This document shows, piece by piece, positions 35,281 through 44,279 of a DNA stretch of 64,000 nt. The DNA comes from an uncultured Eggerthellaceae bacterium. Lineage in GTDB: Bacteria; Actinomycetota; Coriobacteriia; Coriobacteriales; Eggerthellaceae. The first letter of the stretch is position 1. The number at the start of each line of letters is the position of its first letter. The position numbers and the translations under genes are program-made. The stretch covers positions 54,775-118,774 of the forward strand of contig CAKUFS010000004.1 in assembly GCA_934648845.1 (NCBI GenBank), in the 5' to 3' direction. The notes beneath the pieces were generated by a model, which had not been told where the DNA came from, searched no databases, and saw only the letters and a program-made list of their open reading frames with translations.

Positions 35281-36789
35281 TTATGCTGAAGAAGGACTCC
35301 GCAAGGGGTCCTTCTCTATAGAAAGGGAAGAGGAGAAGCTAAGACAAGAACCAGCGGGGCAAGTAGTGGCAGGGGGGGCACCCACACACACAAAATCGTC
35401 TGCCAAAAAATTGCACTCATTTTTCGCCAAAGCATCAAGCGCGCGACGTGCGGCCGTCTTGAGGTCGATGCTGATCGTTCCAGCGGTATTCAAGCTGGTC
35501 AGTGCAGCACGTGCTTGCTTCAGAACCGCTGCAACGGTACGCTTGCATACGCCCACCATTGCAGCAACGGATTCCATTGTTGCCCCAGGGAGTGCATACA
35601 GCGCAAGAATCTTTGCGTTACGAGCTGCACGCTTCTCAGCAGTTGCCTGTTTTGCCTTTTGACGTTCAATCATACGACGGGACTCAAAGAATGCAGTTGC
35701 TTCAATTTCTTCGGAAGTCATCTTCAATTTAGCAACAATGGTAGCAGCCGACATCTTATAGAAGCCGACCTTACCAACAGAGCGAACAATCTGCCGAAGG
35801 ACCGCAGTATCAAGCGGCTCAATAAAGCGCGCGTTGAACTCTTCAAGGCGCTGAAATGCGTCATCCTTACTGGAATATACCTGAACAGCAGCGTTATAAA
35901 GGCAAAAGCACATCAGCTCGCGATTGCCTTTGCAGTCAAAACCGCGAATTTCCTGCAGTTTAAAGATCTTGCCAACGCGCGACAGCGACAGCTTATCGAA
36001 GACAACGAAGCGCGTCTTCGCATTTTGCTGAGCGGAGGGAATCTCTGAAGACGTTTCAACGGAAGATCCATTTGCCTGAGGGCGCTGCGAAAAACAGAGC
36101 GTGCACGCAGCTGAGAGCTGAGCTAAGCCATAGAATTGATCGGAGCATTGGACCAACTGCGCAAAACGACCCGCCGATACGTTGAATGTGCCCGGAATGC
36201 GACCCACACGCGAGAAATCAAAAACCGCGGTGTCAACCTCAAGCGCGGGAACACCCGACAGAGCATTTTTGAGTGCAGTAAGAAGTTTCGCTTCAACATC
36301 GCGAAAGAATGAAATCCCCTTTTCGTTATGCGCGCTACCACGCAGACGATAAGAAAGGGAGTGATCCAAAACGTAATAGAGATGCAGACCGCGTCCGGTG
36401 TCAACCGTCATGGTAGGCTCGGGCAAAAGACCATGCTGAACTGCAACTTCAAGCGAATGCAAGCCTGTAGCAACCGCAGCACGTGCATCGCCCTGATGGC
36501 AATCAAGGTCAAACATGAAAGCATTGATCTGACGCAGACGCTCGTTTTTACGCGAGCGTTGCGTAAAGCCGTTGCGCGTTACATACCAATCGGAAGAATC
36601 GTCAAACAAGCAGTAACCAGACAGTTGTTGGGAAGTCGCAAACGATTCGTTCCATGATCCGTTTTTGTCACGACGCGCAATGCAATAGAGCGAAGAGCGA
36701 TCATCGTGGGTCAAAGTGCGAAAGAAAAATTGCGAAGGAGTCTCGTCCAGACGCAAAGCGCTGGTTCCAAAGGAGGAAAAATATGTCAT
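35281..36789 (-). CDS. Plasmid-type replication protein with primase-polymerase-like domain
   Basis: About 502 residues from the ATG at 36789. The N-terminal half has an archaeo-eukaryotic primase-like layout: AFMFDLDCHQGDARAAVATG with a catalytic DxD, then PTMTVDTGRGLHLYYVLDHS, then FDFSRVGRIPGTFNV. The second half carries a helical primase C-terminal region (GNRELMCFCLYNAAVQVY) and an HTH-like stretch (GATMESVAAMVGVCKRTVAA). Such proteins start and prime plasmid replication. The open frame extends to a TTG at 36882, and an ATG at 36846 is also possible; no start has a clear ribosome binding site. A candidate antisense RNA covers its leader. The presence of Rep beside two par modules defines the replicon. 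Confidence 0.78.
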   Translation of the reverse strand: MTYFSSFGTSALRLDETPSQFFFRTLTHDDRSSLYCIARRDKNGSWNESFATSQQLSGYCLFDDSSDWYVTRNGFTQRSRKNERLRQINAFMFDLDCHQGDARAAVATGLHSLEVAVQHGLLPEPTMTVDTGRGLHLYYVLDHSLSYRLRGSAHNEKGISFFRDVEAKLLTALKNALSGVPALEVDTAVFDFSRVGRIPGTFNVSAGRFAQLVQCSDQFYGLAQLSAACTLCFSQRPQANGSSVETSSEIPSAQQNAKTRFVVFDKLSLSRVGKIFKLQEIRGFDCKGNRELMCFCLYNAAVQVYSSKDDAFQRLEEFNARFIEPLDTAVLRQIVRSVGKVGFYKMSAATIVAKLKMTSEEIEATAFFESRRMIERQKAKQATAEKRAARNAKILALYALPGATMESVAAMVGVCKRTVAAVLKQARAALTSLNTAGTISIDLKTAARRALDALAKNECNFLADDFVCVGAPPATTCPAGSCLSFSSSLSIEKDPLRSPSSA

Positions 36790-36857
36790 TAAAACGGGGC
36801 AAAGAGTGAGGATATGAGCGTTTTTAAGAAAAAAGACAACACTCATATAAGGGATGG

Positions 36858-36937
36858 TATAATTCCCTTTATCAAGTAGCATTGATATGAGCTTGTCTCA
36901 AACAAAATCCTGAGTTGCCGCTCGGGATTTTTGTTTT
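36858..36937 (+). ncRNA. Candidate antisense RNA opposite the rep leader
   Basis: On the plus strand GACAAC (36835-36840), 17 bases, then TATAAT (36858-36863) form a promoter. About 45 bases later ATCCTGAG (36908-36914) pairs with CTCGGGAT (36921-36928), followed by TTTTGTTTTT. The predicted RNA of about 65-70 bases is complementary to the 5' leader of rep. Plasmid countertranscribed RNAs have this layout. The same stem read on the minus strand also ends in T-rich sequence and could act as an attenuator in the rep mRNA. Confidence 0.5.
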
Positions 36938-37243
36938 TCTGGCGGTCTATCCTTACGGCTAGCCCAACCCTCCTTTCCAGCGTTGTGTGTTTAGAGTGCG
37001 TTTACTGGAGTATGAGGATCAATGCAGATAGAATCGTCTGCAATCATCGTTGTCATCATATATTGGAAAATGGAATTTGTAAATACAAAATCTTATAGAA
37101 AAAATTTCTTTAGACACATTTCATCTTACAGAACTATTTTCCATAGAACACTTCGAACGACATATGCTCATAGAAAATGGCGTGCGCGAATCAATGGAAA
37201 ACTCATAACGAATAATCACACAACAATGTACCGATTACAAAGC
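36938..37243. other. Intergenic region between rep and the phosphatase gene
   Basis: AT-rich, about 300 bases. A plus-strand frame from 37022 reads into the phosphatase gene antisense and is not believed. No clear terminator was found. Confidence 0.4.
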
Positions 37244-38032
37244 TTACGCACAAGGTTCAGTCAACAACTCTCTCGCTCGAGATGCAAGGTCTGGATCAAT
37301 ACCAAGGATATCCTCGATGAAAGCATCCATGCTACCGTACCGCTCAATAACAGAATCCCTATAGGCTTCAAGATTTTCAGGGCGCGCAGCGTGGCTGTTT
37401 GTAACTTCCCAGGCAATACGCTCATCGCCGCCGGAAAGACGCAAGAAACGTTGGAACATCTCATCGATATGCTTATCGCGAGAAATGTTCGTAAGCAAAT
37501 AATCGTCAAGAATCGCCTGTTCAGAAGCACCAAGAACCGTCAAAAGACACAGCGTGGCAATGCCAGCGCGATCTTTGCCACCGCTGCAATGGACATACGT
37601 TGCCTTACCCTCTAAAGCACGCTCGAGCATAAGCCGCACAACTTTTCCCGTTTGCGCAGCCGTAAGCTCGTTGGGCATATGGCGATAGAAATGATCAGGA
37701 TCACAAGCAACATCCTTGCCCACCAACTGCGTACCCTGGGCTTTTTCGGTATAATCGATGCCCACTTTATCCTTGTCGTAAAAAGGAACGTGAACGTACT
37801 CAACGCCAGGAATGGGCACATCGGGCTTTTCTTCAGTTTCCCACCCAACGCGAAGGTCTATAACAAGAGAGACGCCCAGGTCATGCGAAAGGAAATGTGC
37901 GCCGCTTTTCGTGATGCCAGAAAGATTAGCACCACGAAAAAAAAGACCGCTTTTCACTTTGCGGTCGCCAAGAACCGATATTCCACCTAAATCGCGAACG
38001 TTCTCAGCGCCATCGACAGAAATGATTGCCAC
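37244..38032 (-). CDS. Tyrosine phosphatase family protein, 262 aa
   Basis: Contains the P-loop HCSGGKDRAGI near residue 150 (CX5R with Cys nucleophile and Arg), preceded by NVRDLGGISV and GLFFRGANLS typical of Y_phosphatase3/LpxB-like PTPs, and a conserved Asp region (YVHVPFYDKD). These bacterial enzymes act on phosphotyrosine or phosphoinositides. No signal peptide. The start is the GTG at 38032 with AAAAGGGG five bases upstream. It stands alone between the replicon and the LuxR gene. Confidence 0.92.
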   Translation of the reverse strand: MAIISVDGAENVRDLGGISVLGDRKVKSGLFFRGANLSGITKSGAHFLSHDLGVSLVIDLRVGWETEEKPDVPIPGVEYVHVPFYDKDKVGIDYTEKAQGTQLVGKDVACDPDHFYRHMPNELTAAQTGKVVRLMLERALEGKATYVHCSGGKDRAGIATLCLLTVLGASEQAILDDYLLTNISRDKHIDEMFQRFLRLSGGDERIAWEVTNSHAARPENLEAYRDSVIERYGSMDAFIEDILGIDPDLASRARELLTEPCA

Positions 38033-38257
38033 AATTCCCCTTTTATAACCACTATTTGCAGAATGCGATTATAGGCGATTGCAACGAAATTCGATCAAAA
38101 ATGCATCTGTTTCTTCGCATTATTCCGGCAACGGAGAAGGGAAGGAGGCGCGAACAGTTTTTTGTCGTTGAACCAATTCGGTCCAGATGTTCTTAGTGCA
38201 GCGGTTTTACTTAAACGCACAATGCAGCAGATCATCCGGAATCGTTACCAGCCGCGC

Positions 38258-39067
38258 CTAACGATGATCGGTAGTGCTGCTCCACCACGCAACGGCAATT
38301 TGCGTGCGGTTCTTCAGATCCATCTTGGACAAAATGCTGCTGATGTTGTTACGCACCGTGCCTTCGCTCAAAAAGGCAGTCGCAGCAATTTCCCGATTAT
38401 CCAGCCCTTTTGCCACCAGACGTGCCACCTCGTATTCGCGTTCAGTCAAACAAGCGAAGGGCGCCGGACGCTGTTGTGCCACAGCGGCGCCGTCGTGGGA
38501 CTCGACTGCATCAGCTTGCGCTTGCAGCTTCTCAAGCGATTCGGCAAGGGAGTGATTCCTATCGCGAAGCGTGATTGCCTGCGAGGCCAGAGCATCGCGC
38601 GTGTGCCAGGCAAGGCGCTGGCGGGCAAGCACCGTGCTCGTGCGAATAGAAAGCGCCGCAGCAACAAGTGCAGCACAAAGGAGAGACGCCGAAGAAAGCG
38701 GAGGAAGGACACCTGTCCCAAAACAAACGACGAGCGCCACCATGCCAAACACACCGGAAAACCTAAGCGCATCACTGCGGTGAATGCTGCGCGCAAAATC
38801 GTAAATCGCAAGGGGAACGAAGGGAAGAGCAGACGCAAAAAAACACGCAGCAAGACAATAAACAGCAGAGGCAATTACCCCAGCACGCAACGGAAACGCC
38901 TCGACCATAGCCGAGCACGCAATAGCGGCAAGCATGGCAACCGCATAAGCGAACAGCTGCGTGTAGGGAGGCATCGATGCGACGGTTACCCCCGTTTCCG
39001 CCAAAAAACAAGCAACCGCGAGCAAGCAGCTCGCGAAAACAATCGTCTTGTCTAAAAGTCTATCCAT
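38258..39067 (-). CDS. LuxR-type regulator with N-terminal membrane segments
   Basis: About 269 residues from the ATG at 39067. Residues 1-150 form about five to six hydrophobic segments (TIVFASCLLAVACFLAETGV, LFAYAVAMLAAIACSAMVEA, GMVALVVCFGTGVL), then a coiled-coil-like linker (DRNHSLAESLEKLQAQ) and a C-terminal LuxR HTH (LTEREYEVARLVAKGLDNRE, SEGTVRNNISSILSKM). It is likely a membrane-bound one-component regulator. It is divergent from the ABC exporter operon at 39409, which is its probable target. The start is uncertain; upstream in-frame starts at 39160 lack a ribosome binding site. Confidence 0.82.
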   Translation of the reverse strand: MDRLLDKTIVFASCLLAVACFLAETGVTVASMPPYTQLFAYAVAMLAAIACSAMVEAFPLRAGVIASAVYCLAACFFASALPFVPLAIYDFARSIHRSDALRFSGVFGMVALVVCFGTGVLPPLSSASLLCAALVAAALSIRTSTVLARQRLAWHTRDALASQAITLRDRNHSLAESLEKLQAQADAVESHDGAAVAQQRPAPFACLTEREYEVARLVAKGLDNREIAATAFLSEGTVRNNISSILSKMDLKNRTQIAVAWWSSTTDHR

Positions 39068-39408
39068 AGTTTCATAATAGCAAAACATACCGTCACGAAT
39101 GAGCGCCAGATAAAACACGCATAAACCGCACGGCGTGTCGTATCTCGTAAAAGATACCATCTACCTGCGAAAATGCAAATCCATGACAAAAGTCACTAGT
39201 CTGTCGGGCGCGCTTATTCCATTATGGAGCCATAGAAAACAACAACGGCAAGGTTGCAGCGCGCAGCCAGCATCGCGACAAGACTCGAGTCGCGCACTCG
39301 GGCGCGAACTCAGTTGCATGGCACTAACGGATGGCGTGTTCATGCTGCGTTAGAAGCTGCAACGCCTTCGCCTTCTCATATTGCATGCTTAAGAAGAAAG
39401 GAAGCGTA
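39068..39408. other. Divergent promoter region of the LuxR gene and ABC operon
   Basis: About 340 bases without a gene. I see no clear promoter hexamers or palindrome; a short plus-strand frame from 39135 has no ribosome binding site. Confidence 0.4.
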
Positions 39409-40377
39409 ATGGCTGAATCGAACAATCCTACAAGCGTAGTGCGCGTGAGCAATCTAGTGAAGCGCTATGGCGATGTTCTTGCTTTGGATCATTTCAACCT
39501 CGAAATTGGCAAGGGCGAGATTTTCGGGCTGTTGGGCCCCAATGGCTGCGGTAAGACCACGGCCATTAATTGCATGCTGCAGCTGCTTACCTACGACAAA
39601 GGCAGCATAGAGCTGTTCGGTGAGCCCATGAAACCCACGCGCTATGATCTTAAGCAGCGCATTGGCGTGGTGCCTCAGCAGGTGGCGGTGTTCGATGAGC
39701 TGAGTGTTGCGGAAAACGTTGACTGCTTTTGCGCGCTGTACGTGAAAGAAAAGGCGCGCCGACGGGAGCTTGTCAATGAAGCAATCGAGTTCGTGGGGCT
39801 TGAGGATTATCGCAAAATGCGACCGAAAAAGCTGTCGGGCGGCCTGCAGCGTCGCCTGAACATTGCCTGCGGCATTGCGCACCGGCCCGAGCTCATCTTC
39901 TTCGACGAACCTACCGTGGCCGTTGATCCGCAAAGCCGCAATTCCATTCTTGACGGCATCATGCGCCTGCGCGACGAGGGCGCAACCGTGGTTTACACGA
40001 GCCATTACATGGAAGAGGTCGAGCATATTTGCAGTCGCATCATGATCATGGATGGCGGCAAAATTCTGGCGCTGGGCACGGCTGACGAGCTTAAACGCAG
40101 CATTGCGGTAGGGGAGAAGATTGCGGTGGAACTCCCTGGAGCACCTGAAGCGCGGGGACACGCTGCAGCTCAGGCTATCCAGTCGCTTCCACATGTATTG
40201 ACCTGCACTTTTACTGATGGAGCGTTGCATGCATCATGCGAAACAAGCGATCACAACTTACTTGATGTGCTGGATTCCGTGAAGACATCGCGCCTTGCAG
40301 TGGGGCGCGTGTATGCCGAGCCGCCCACGTTAAATGACGTGTTTTTGGAAATTACCGGCCGCGAGCTGCGCGATTAG
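39409..40377 (+). CDS. ABC exporter ATP-binding subunit
   Basis: 322 residues. Walker A GLLGPNGCGKTTAIN near residue 40, Q-loop VVPQQVAVFDELSV, signature KLSGGLQRRLNIACG, Walker B LIFFDEPTVAVDP and H-loop YTSHYMEEVEHI. The signature and the C-terminal extension (LPHVLTCTF to LNDVFLEITGRELRD) are of the multidrug/antibiotic or Nod-type exporter group that pairs with ABC-2 permeases. AAAGGAAG lies six bases before the ATG. The permease genes follow after 14 bases. Confidence 0.95.
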   Translation: MAESNNPTSVVRVSNLVKRYGDVLALDHFNLEIGKGEIFGLLGPNGCGKTTAINCMLQLLTYDKGSIELFGEPMKPTRYDLKQRIGVVPQQVAVFDELSVAENVDCFCALYVKEKARRRELVNEAIEFVGLEDYRKMRPKKLSGGLQRRLNIACGIAHRPELIFFDEPTVAVDPQSRNSILDGIMRLRDEGATVVYTSHYMEEVEHICSRIMIMDGGKILALGTADELKRSIAVGEKIAVELPGAPEARGHAAAQAIQSLPHVLTCTFTDGALHASCETSDHNLLDVLDSVKTSRLAVGRVYAEPPTLNDVFLEITGRELRD

Positions 40378-40391
40378 CGATTGGGGGCATC

Positions 40392-41633
40392 ATGCGAGCT
40401 TTGTTCGTGCATACTGTGCGCATGCTTCTGCGGCGACGCGATGTACTTATTTGGGTCGTGCTTTTCCCGTTAGCGCTTGCCACGCTGTTCCAGATAATGT
40501 TCTCGAACTTCGACGAGTATTATCGCGTTGAGCCCGCGAGCTGCGTGGTGGTCGATGACGAAAATTATCGTTCCCCGCAAGCAATGTTCTTCCGCGAAAT
40601 GCTTGATGCCGTATCTGAACCCGGCGATGACCAGGTGCTATCGGTTTCGATGGTCGCAACACCCGACGAGGGGCGTGCAGCAGTACTCGCAGGCGATGCC
40701 GCAGCGTGCATAACCGTAGACAGCGAAGGATTGCCCAGCATGCAGGTTTCGCCGTTGTCGGTAAGCTCCACCACTGGCTCGCTTGACCAGAACATCGTGC
40801 GCGCCGTGCTTGATCAATATCGGCAGACATACGCAGAAATGAAGCAAACATTCATGGCGCAACCGCTTGCGCAAGGCATGCAAGTGGCTCCATCGCAAGA
40901 GAGTTTCGAATCTCTTGCCGCCACACCAGGCATGCAAGAAGCCGCTTCGGCGTTTATGTCTGATGCGGTAAAAACTCAGCAAGTCGATGTGTTGCGCGTG
41001 AAGCCAAGTAGCACGGTTCGCTATTTCTATGCGCTTATGGGCTTCGCATCGCTCATGTCCATAACGGTTGCCATCTGCGCGGTTTCCGCAACGCGCGCGA
41101 ATACATCGGCAGTAGGCGCGCGCAGGCAAGTCGCCGACGTTTCCCCCGCAAAGCAAATGGCGGTCACTATGACGGCGAGTTTCGTTGCTGTGTACGGCTG
41201 CTTGCTTTTGGCATTTGCGTACATGCGCATTGTGCTGGGCGTCGAGTTCGGAGGACGCGACGGCCTGGCTGTAGTGGCAATTGCGGCGTGCGCGCTTATG
41301 TCGACGGCGCTCGGTGCCGCAATCGGCGCCATCCCAAGCATGCCAACTCCTGGCAAAGAGGGGTTGGCAACAGGCATTACGTGTTTGTGCGCGCTGTTCG
41401 CGGGCTTATACGGCGAGCCGTCCATGCAACTTGCCGATCAAATTGCGCAGAATGCTCCCTGGGCGGCGTTCATCAACCCGGCTGCACAGGCGGCGAATGC
41501 GTTTTATGACCTTACGTACTACGATTCACTTGCGCCTTTTTCCTTGACAATGTGCGTGTTGCTGATAATGGCTGCGGCGTTTTTCGCGATGGCAGCCATT
41601 CTAATGAGGAGGCAGAATTATGAACGTCTTTAA
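40392..41633 (+). CDS. ABC-2 type permease, first subunit
   Basis: 413 residues: an N-terminal helix (LIWVVLFPLALATLFQIMFS), a large external loop (about 45-210), then five C-terminal helices (LMGFASLMSITVAICAVSAT, TASFVAVYGCLLLAFAYMRI, IACALMSTALGAAIGAIP). This is the ABC-2 half-transporter layout. It overlaps the start of the next permease gene by 14 bases, so the three genes form one operon. The loop does not reveal a substrate. Confidence 0.92.
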   Translation: MRALFVHTVRMLLRRRDVLIWVVLFPLALATLFQIMFSNFDEYYRVEPASCVVVDDENYRSPQAMFFREMLDAVSEPGDDQVLSVSMVATPDEGRAAVLAGDAAACITVDSEGLPSMQVSPLSVSSTTGSLDQNIVRAVLDQYRQTYAEMKQTFMAQPLAQGMQVAPSQESFESLAATPGMQEAASAFMSDAVKTQQVDVLRVKPSSTVRYFYALMGFASLMSITVAICAVSATRANTSAVGARRQVADVSPAKQMAVTMTASFVAVYGCLLLAFAYMRIVLGVEFGGRDGLAVVAIAACALMSTALGAAIGAIPSMPTPGKEGLATGITCLCALFAGLYGEPSMQLADQIAQNAPWAAFINPAAQAANAFYDLTYYDSLAPFSLTMCVLLIMAAAFFAMAAILMRRQNYERL

Positions 41634-42810
41634 GCTTGCTGCAAAAATCATCACGCGTCATTGGAACTACCTGCTCATTTACACGGTTGCCCTGGGCGCC
41701 ATGGCTATTTTAGGATCGGGAGCCATTCAGACGGCGCCGGCAAACGAGTTTGCAAACGACGCACCTAAGGTTGCTATCATCGACCGCGACAACAGCGCTC
41801 TATCAACCGCCCTTAAGGACTTCGCGCTCAAAGATGCCGTGGAAGTGCCGATTGAAGACTCGACGTTTGCCCTGCAAGATGCAGCAGCAAAAGACCTTGC
41901 GAGCTACGTTCTTATCATCCCCGAAGGATTCCAGCAGGATTTCCTGGAGGCAGCGCGCGAAGGCAACAATGCCCCTGCGCTTGAAACGGTCGTAAGCTAC
42001 CAAGGAGCACGCGGAGCGCTTATGGATCAGCGCGTGAAGGCGTTCGTGCAATCGATGTATGGTTTCGCAGCGATTGATTCAGACGCAACCGCGACGGAGG
42101 TAGCAGGCAGTGCGACTGAAGTTTGCGGAAACGAAACGCCCGTGGAGCTTTTGCCAGTTGAATCGGAAGGTCTTTCGGCGAAATACGTCAACTTTGCGTC
42201 GTTCTCGTCTTACGCGCTGTTCACGTCGTCGGCCATCTTCATTGCCGTTGGCCTGGCTTCGCTGCGCCGTCCTGAAATGCGGCGAAGGCTCACCGTAGGC
42301 CCCGTGCGCAGTAGCAGCTATGGCGCCCAGGTTGGGCTGGCGTGCGTGCTTACCTCGATTGCGATTTGGGCGCTTATATCCGTTGCAGGGTTGGTGGTGT
42401 TCGACCCTCTGGGGGCGGGAGCGACGCTTGCTTCAGTTGCAGTGGTTGTGGTGGGACAGCTCGGGATTGCACTAATCGGCGCCGCCGTTGGCTTCCTGCT
42501 GTGGCAGCTCAGCGCAAGCGATAGCGTTGCGAACGGCGCCGGCAACATTATAGGCCTTGCGTGCAGCTTCTTCAGCGGCGCGTGGATTCCCCTTTCCGTT
42601 GCAGGCGAAGGAGTGCGCATTGCTGCTGCGTTCACGCCGTTTTATTGGGCAACGCAAGCGATGGTTTCAGTTTCGCAGGCTGCACAAGTAACGTCTGATC
42701 TGCTGATTCAAGCGGCTGGTGAAGTTGGCGTTACGTTTCTGTGGGCTGCTGCGATAGCGCTTGTTGCCATCGCCCTTGGCCGCGCCCGCCTGCGCGAAGC
42801 TGGGGTGTAG
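41620..42810 (+). CDS. ABC-2 type permease, second subunit
   Basis: 396 residues with the same layout as its neighbour: an N-terminal helix (YLLIYTVALGAMAILGSGAI), a long external domain (NEFANDAPKVAIIDRDNSAL) and five C-terminal helices ending FLWAAAIALVAIALGRARLR. The pair would make a heterodimeric membrane channel for the ATPase. GAGGAGG lies six bases before the ATG, inside the end of the previous gene. Repeat D begins 13 bases after the stop. Confidence 0.92.
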   Translation: MNVFKLAAKIITRHWNYLLIYTVALGAMAILGSGAIQTAPANEFANDAPKVAIIDRDNSALSTALKDFALKDAVEVPIEDSTFALQDAAAKDLASYVLIIPEGFQQDFLEAAREGNNAPALETVVSYQGARGALMDQRVKAFVQSMYGFAAIDSDATATEVAGSATEVCGNETPVELLPVESEGLSAKYVNFASFSSYALFTSSAIFIAVGLASLRRPEMRRRLTVGPVRSSSYGAQVGLACVLTSIAIWALISVAGLVVFDPLGAGATLASVAVVVVGQLGIALIGAAVGFLLWQLSASDSVANGAGNIIGLACSFFSGAWIPLSVAGEGVRIAAAFTPFYWATQAMVSVSQAAQVTSDLLIQAAGEVGVTFLWAAAIALVAIALGRARLREAGV

Positions 42811-42822
42811 AGGGAAGGCGTT

Positions 42823-43047
42823 ATGTTGTTGAAAAAACGATGTCAAATTCGAAGTTGATGCAGGTTAGAAGTAGGTTGCGACGCTTGTTCTTTCTCTATC
42901 CTGGTGAGACGATTTTTCTTCAACACTCTGACCTGGTATTTTATACGCATGGCTTCAGAGACATCACTGAAAACAGCACCTTCGCGACCCTTGAGCTACT
43001 TCCAACCTATCGCAACTTCGAATTTGGAGCCCGAAATCCAACAACAT
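42823..43047. repeat. 234-bp-family inverted-arm repeat, copy D (225 bp)
   Basis: Left end ATGTTGTTGAAAAAACG, CAAATTCGAAGTTGATGC and GGTTAGAAGTAGGT. Right end CTACTTCCAACCTATCG, AACTTCGAATTTGGAGC and CCAACAACAT. The centre reads GACCTGGTATTTTATACG, the reverse of the orientation in copy A. Confidence 0.92.
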
Positions 43048-43239
43048 GAACGCTGCACGCCCTCAACCTGCGCCATTTGTCACAAATTGCACGCCTTTTG
43101 GGCCCTGTTTCCTCGGATTTTGTAGCGAAACCTAAAATCTCTCTGTAAAGTAGACGCATCTCTACGGGTCGCAAACAAGGCAAACTCGCAGCCTTGATGA
43201 GAGAGGGACCCGTTCCGCAAATCGCAGAAGGGGAGGGCC

Positions 43240-43470
43240 ATGGACGCTATCAACCTTTCGGAAACCACCGCCGCTGACAAGCTTATTTGCGCGCGCATTG
43301 GCGAAGCAGCGGGGGTCGATTTCAAAGACTGCCATCAGTGCGGCAAATGCACGGCTGGGTGCCCCCTGGCCGAGAGCGTGGATCTCATGCCTCGCGAGGT
43401 TATCCGATGCCTGCAGCTTGGCGCCAACGCATCGTTTGCCAGCTACTTCACGCTGGTGAGTTTTCCCTGA
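43240..43470 (+). pseudogene. Truncated heterodisulfide reductase subunit C-like protein
   Basis: Starts well: ATG with GGGGAGGG upstream, then DFKDCHQCGKCTAGCPLAE, the first CxxCxxCxxxCP iron-sulfur motif of HdrC, and DLMPREVIRCLQLGAN. After that the homologous sequence stops; only SFASYFTLVSFP remains before the stop, and the second iron-sulfur motif is missing. HdrC normally passes electrons between HdrB and its partners. The break lies at the 3' end of the convergent MBL gene, so a deletion joined the two. It is unlikely to work as a redox protein. Confidence 0.82.
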
Positions 43471-44279
43471 TAACCGCACAGGACGTTTGCGTTACCATCC
43501 GCCATGGCCAACCCCTTCTCAAGTCCTGCGCGCGGTAGGCTGTAATCGTTGTTGTTCTGCGAAATATGCATGGCAACTACGGTTTCAGGCGTGCGCAGGC
43601 CCGCTTCGCGCGATTCGGTAATGAGCGCAGCAAGTTCACTGGTGGCTTGTGGGTTGGAAAGATGGCCGAATTCCGATGCGATGCGCCGCTTGATAACGTA
43701 GGGGTAGTCGCCGTTTTTCAGCATGGCTTCGTCATGGTTGCTCTCAAGCGCCAGAATGCGCACATCGTGTAGAGCTGCGTGAGCGGCACCTGTTACCACG
43801 CCTGAATCGGTCAAGTAGCCCAAGGCATCGCCATCGGGCGCATCAACGCGAAAACCGAACGATGCAGCAGCATCGTGGCTGGTAGCAAAGGGAAGAATAC
43901 GCAGATCGGCAGCATTGATGATGTTTCTTTCTGACCCCGCGGGTGCAGTGCCAAGCGGAAGGATATCACGAGTCTCAGCGAGTTTACGCAGTTCAGAGCT
44001 ATTTGCCACACAAGCATTGTTCGCATAAATAAGGGGAGCGCAGCCGAGCTTCTCCAGCCCACGCAGAACAACTCCTAAACCTTTCGTGTGATCACCATGC
44101 TCATGCGTGATCAGCACGGCTTGGATGCGCGCAGGGTCAAAGCCCGCTTCGTCACAGCGTGTCAAAAAGTCGCGCTTGCATATGCCGCAGTCGATGAGCA
44201 CGCCTTCGCCTGTTTCAGCGTTTTCGACAATAGCGGCGTTACCTTTGCTACCGCTTGCCAGCACGTGTAATTTCAGCAT
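43443..44279 (-). CDS. MBL-fold metallo-hydrolase (YycJ/WalJ-like), 278 aa
   Basis: Metallo-beta-lactamase fold with LKLHVLASGSKGNAAIVENA at the start, the zinc motif THEHGDHTKGL near 60, YLTDSGVV and HISQNNNDYSLPRAGL near the end. This order matches YycJ/WalJ-type proteins linked to cell-wall control or DNA processing. It begins directly at the end of the decayed SulP gene (44279) and ends at the hdrC scar, so its original neighbours are lost. A strong ribosome binding site is seen (GAAAGAGGATGCCCTG upstream of the ATG). Confidence 0.88.
   Translation of the reverse strand: MLKLHVLASGSKGNAAIVENAETGEGVLIDCGICKRDFLTRCDEAGFDPARIQAVLITHEHGDHTKGLGVVLRGLEKLGCAPLIYANNACVANSSELRKLAETRDILPLGTAPAGSERNIINAADLRILPFATSHDAAASFGFRVDAPDGDALGYLTDSGVVTGAAHAALHDVRILALESNHDEAMLKNGDYPYVIKRRIASEFGHLSNPQATSELAALITESREAGLRTPETVVAMHISQNNNDYSLPRAGLEKGLAMADGNANVLCGYQGKLTSVK

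Noticed and set aside
31005..37243. The replicon as a prophage or ICE
   Set aside because: No integrase, relaxase, T4SS or phage gene is found between 29 and 38 kb; only replication and partition genes are present.
37022..37615. Plus-strand open frame upstream of and across the phosphatase gene
   Set aside because: It is antisense to the well-supported phosphatase and lacks a ribosome binding site.
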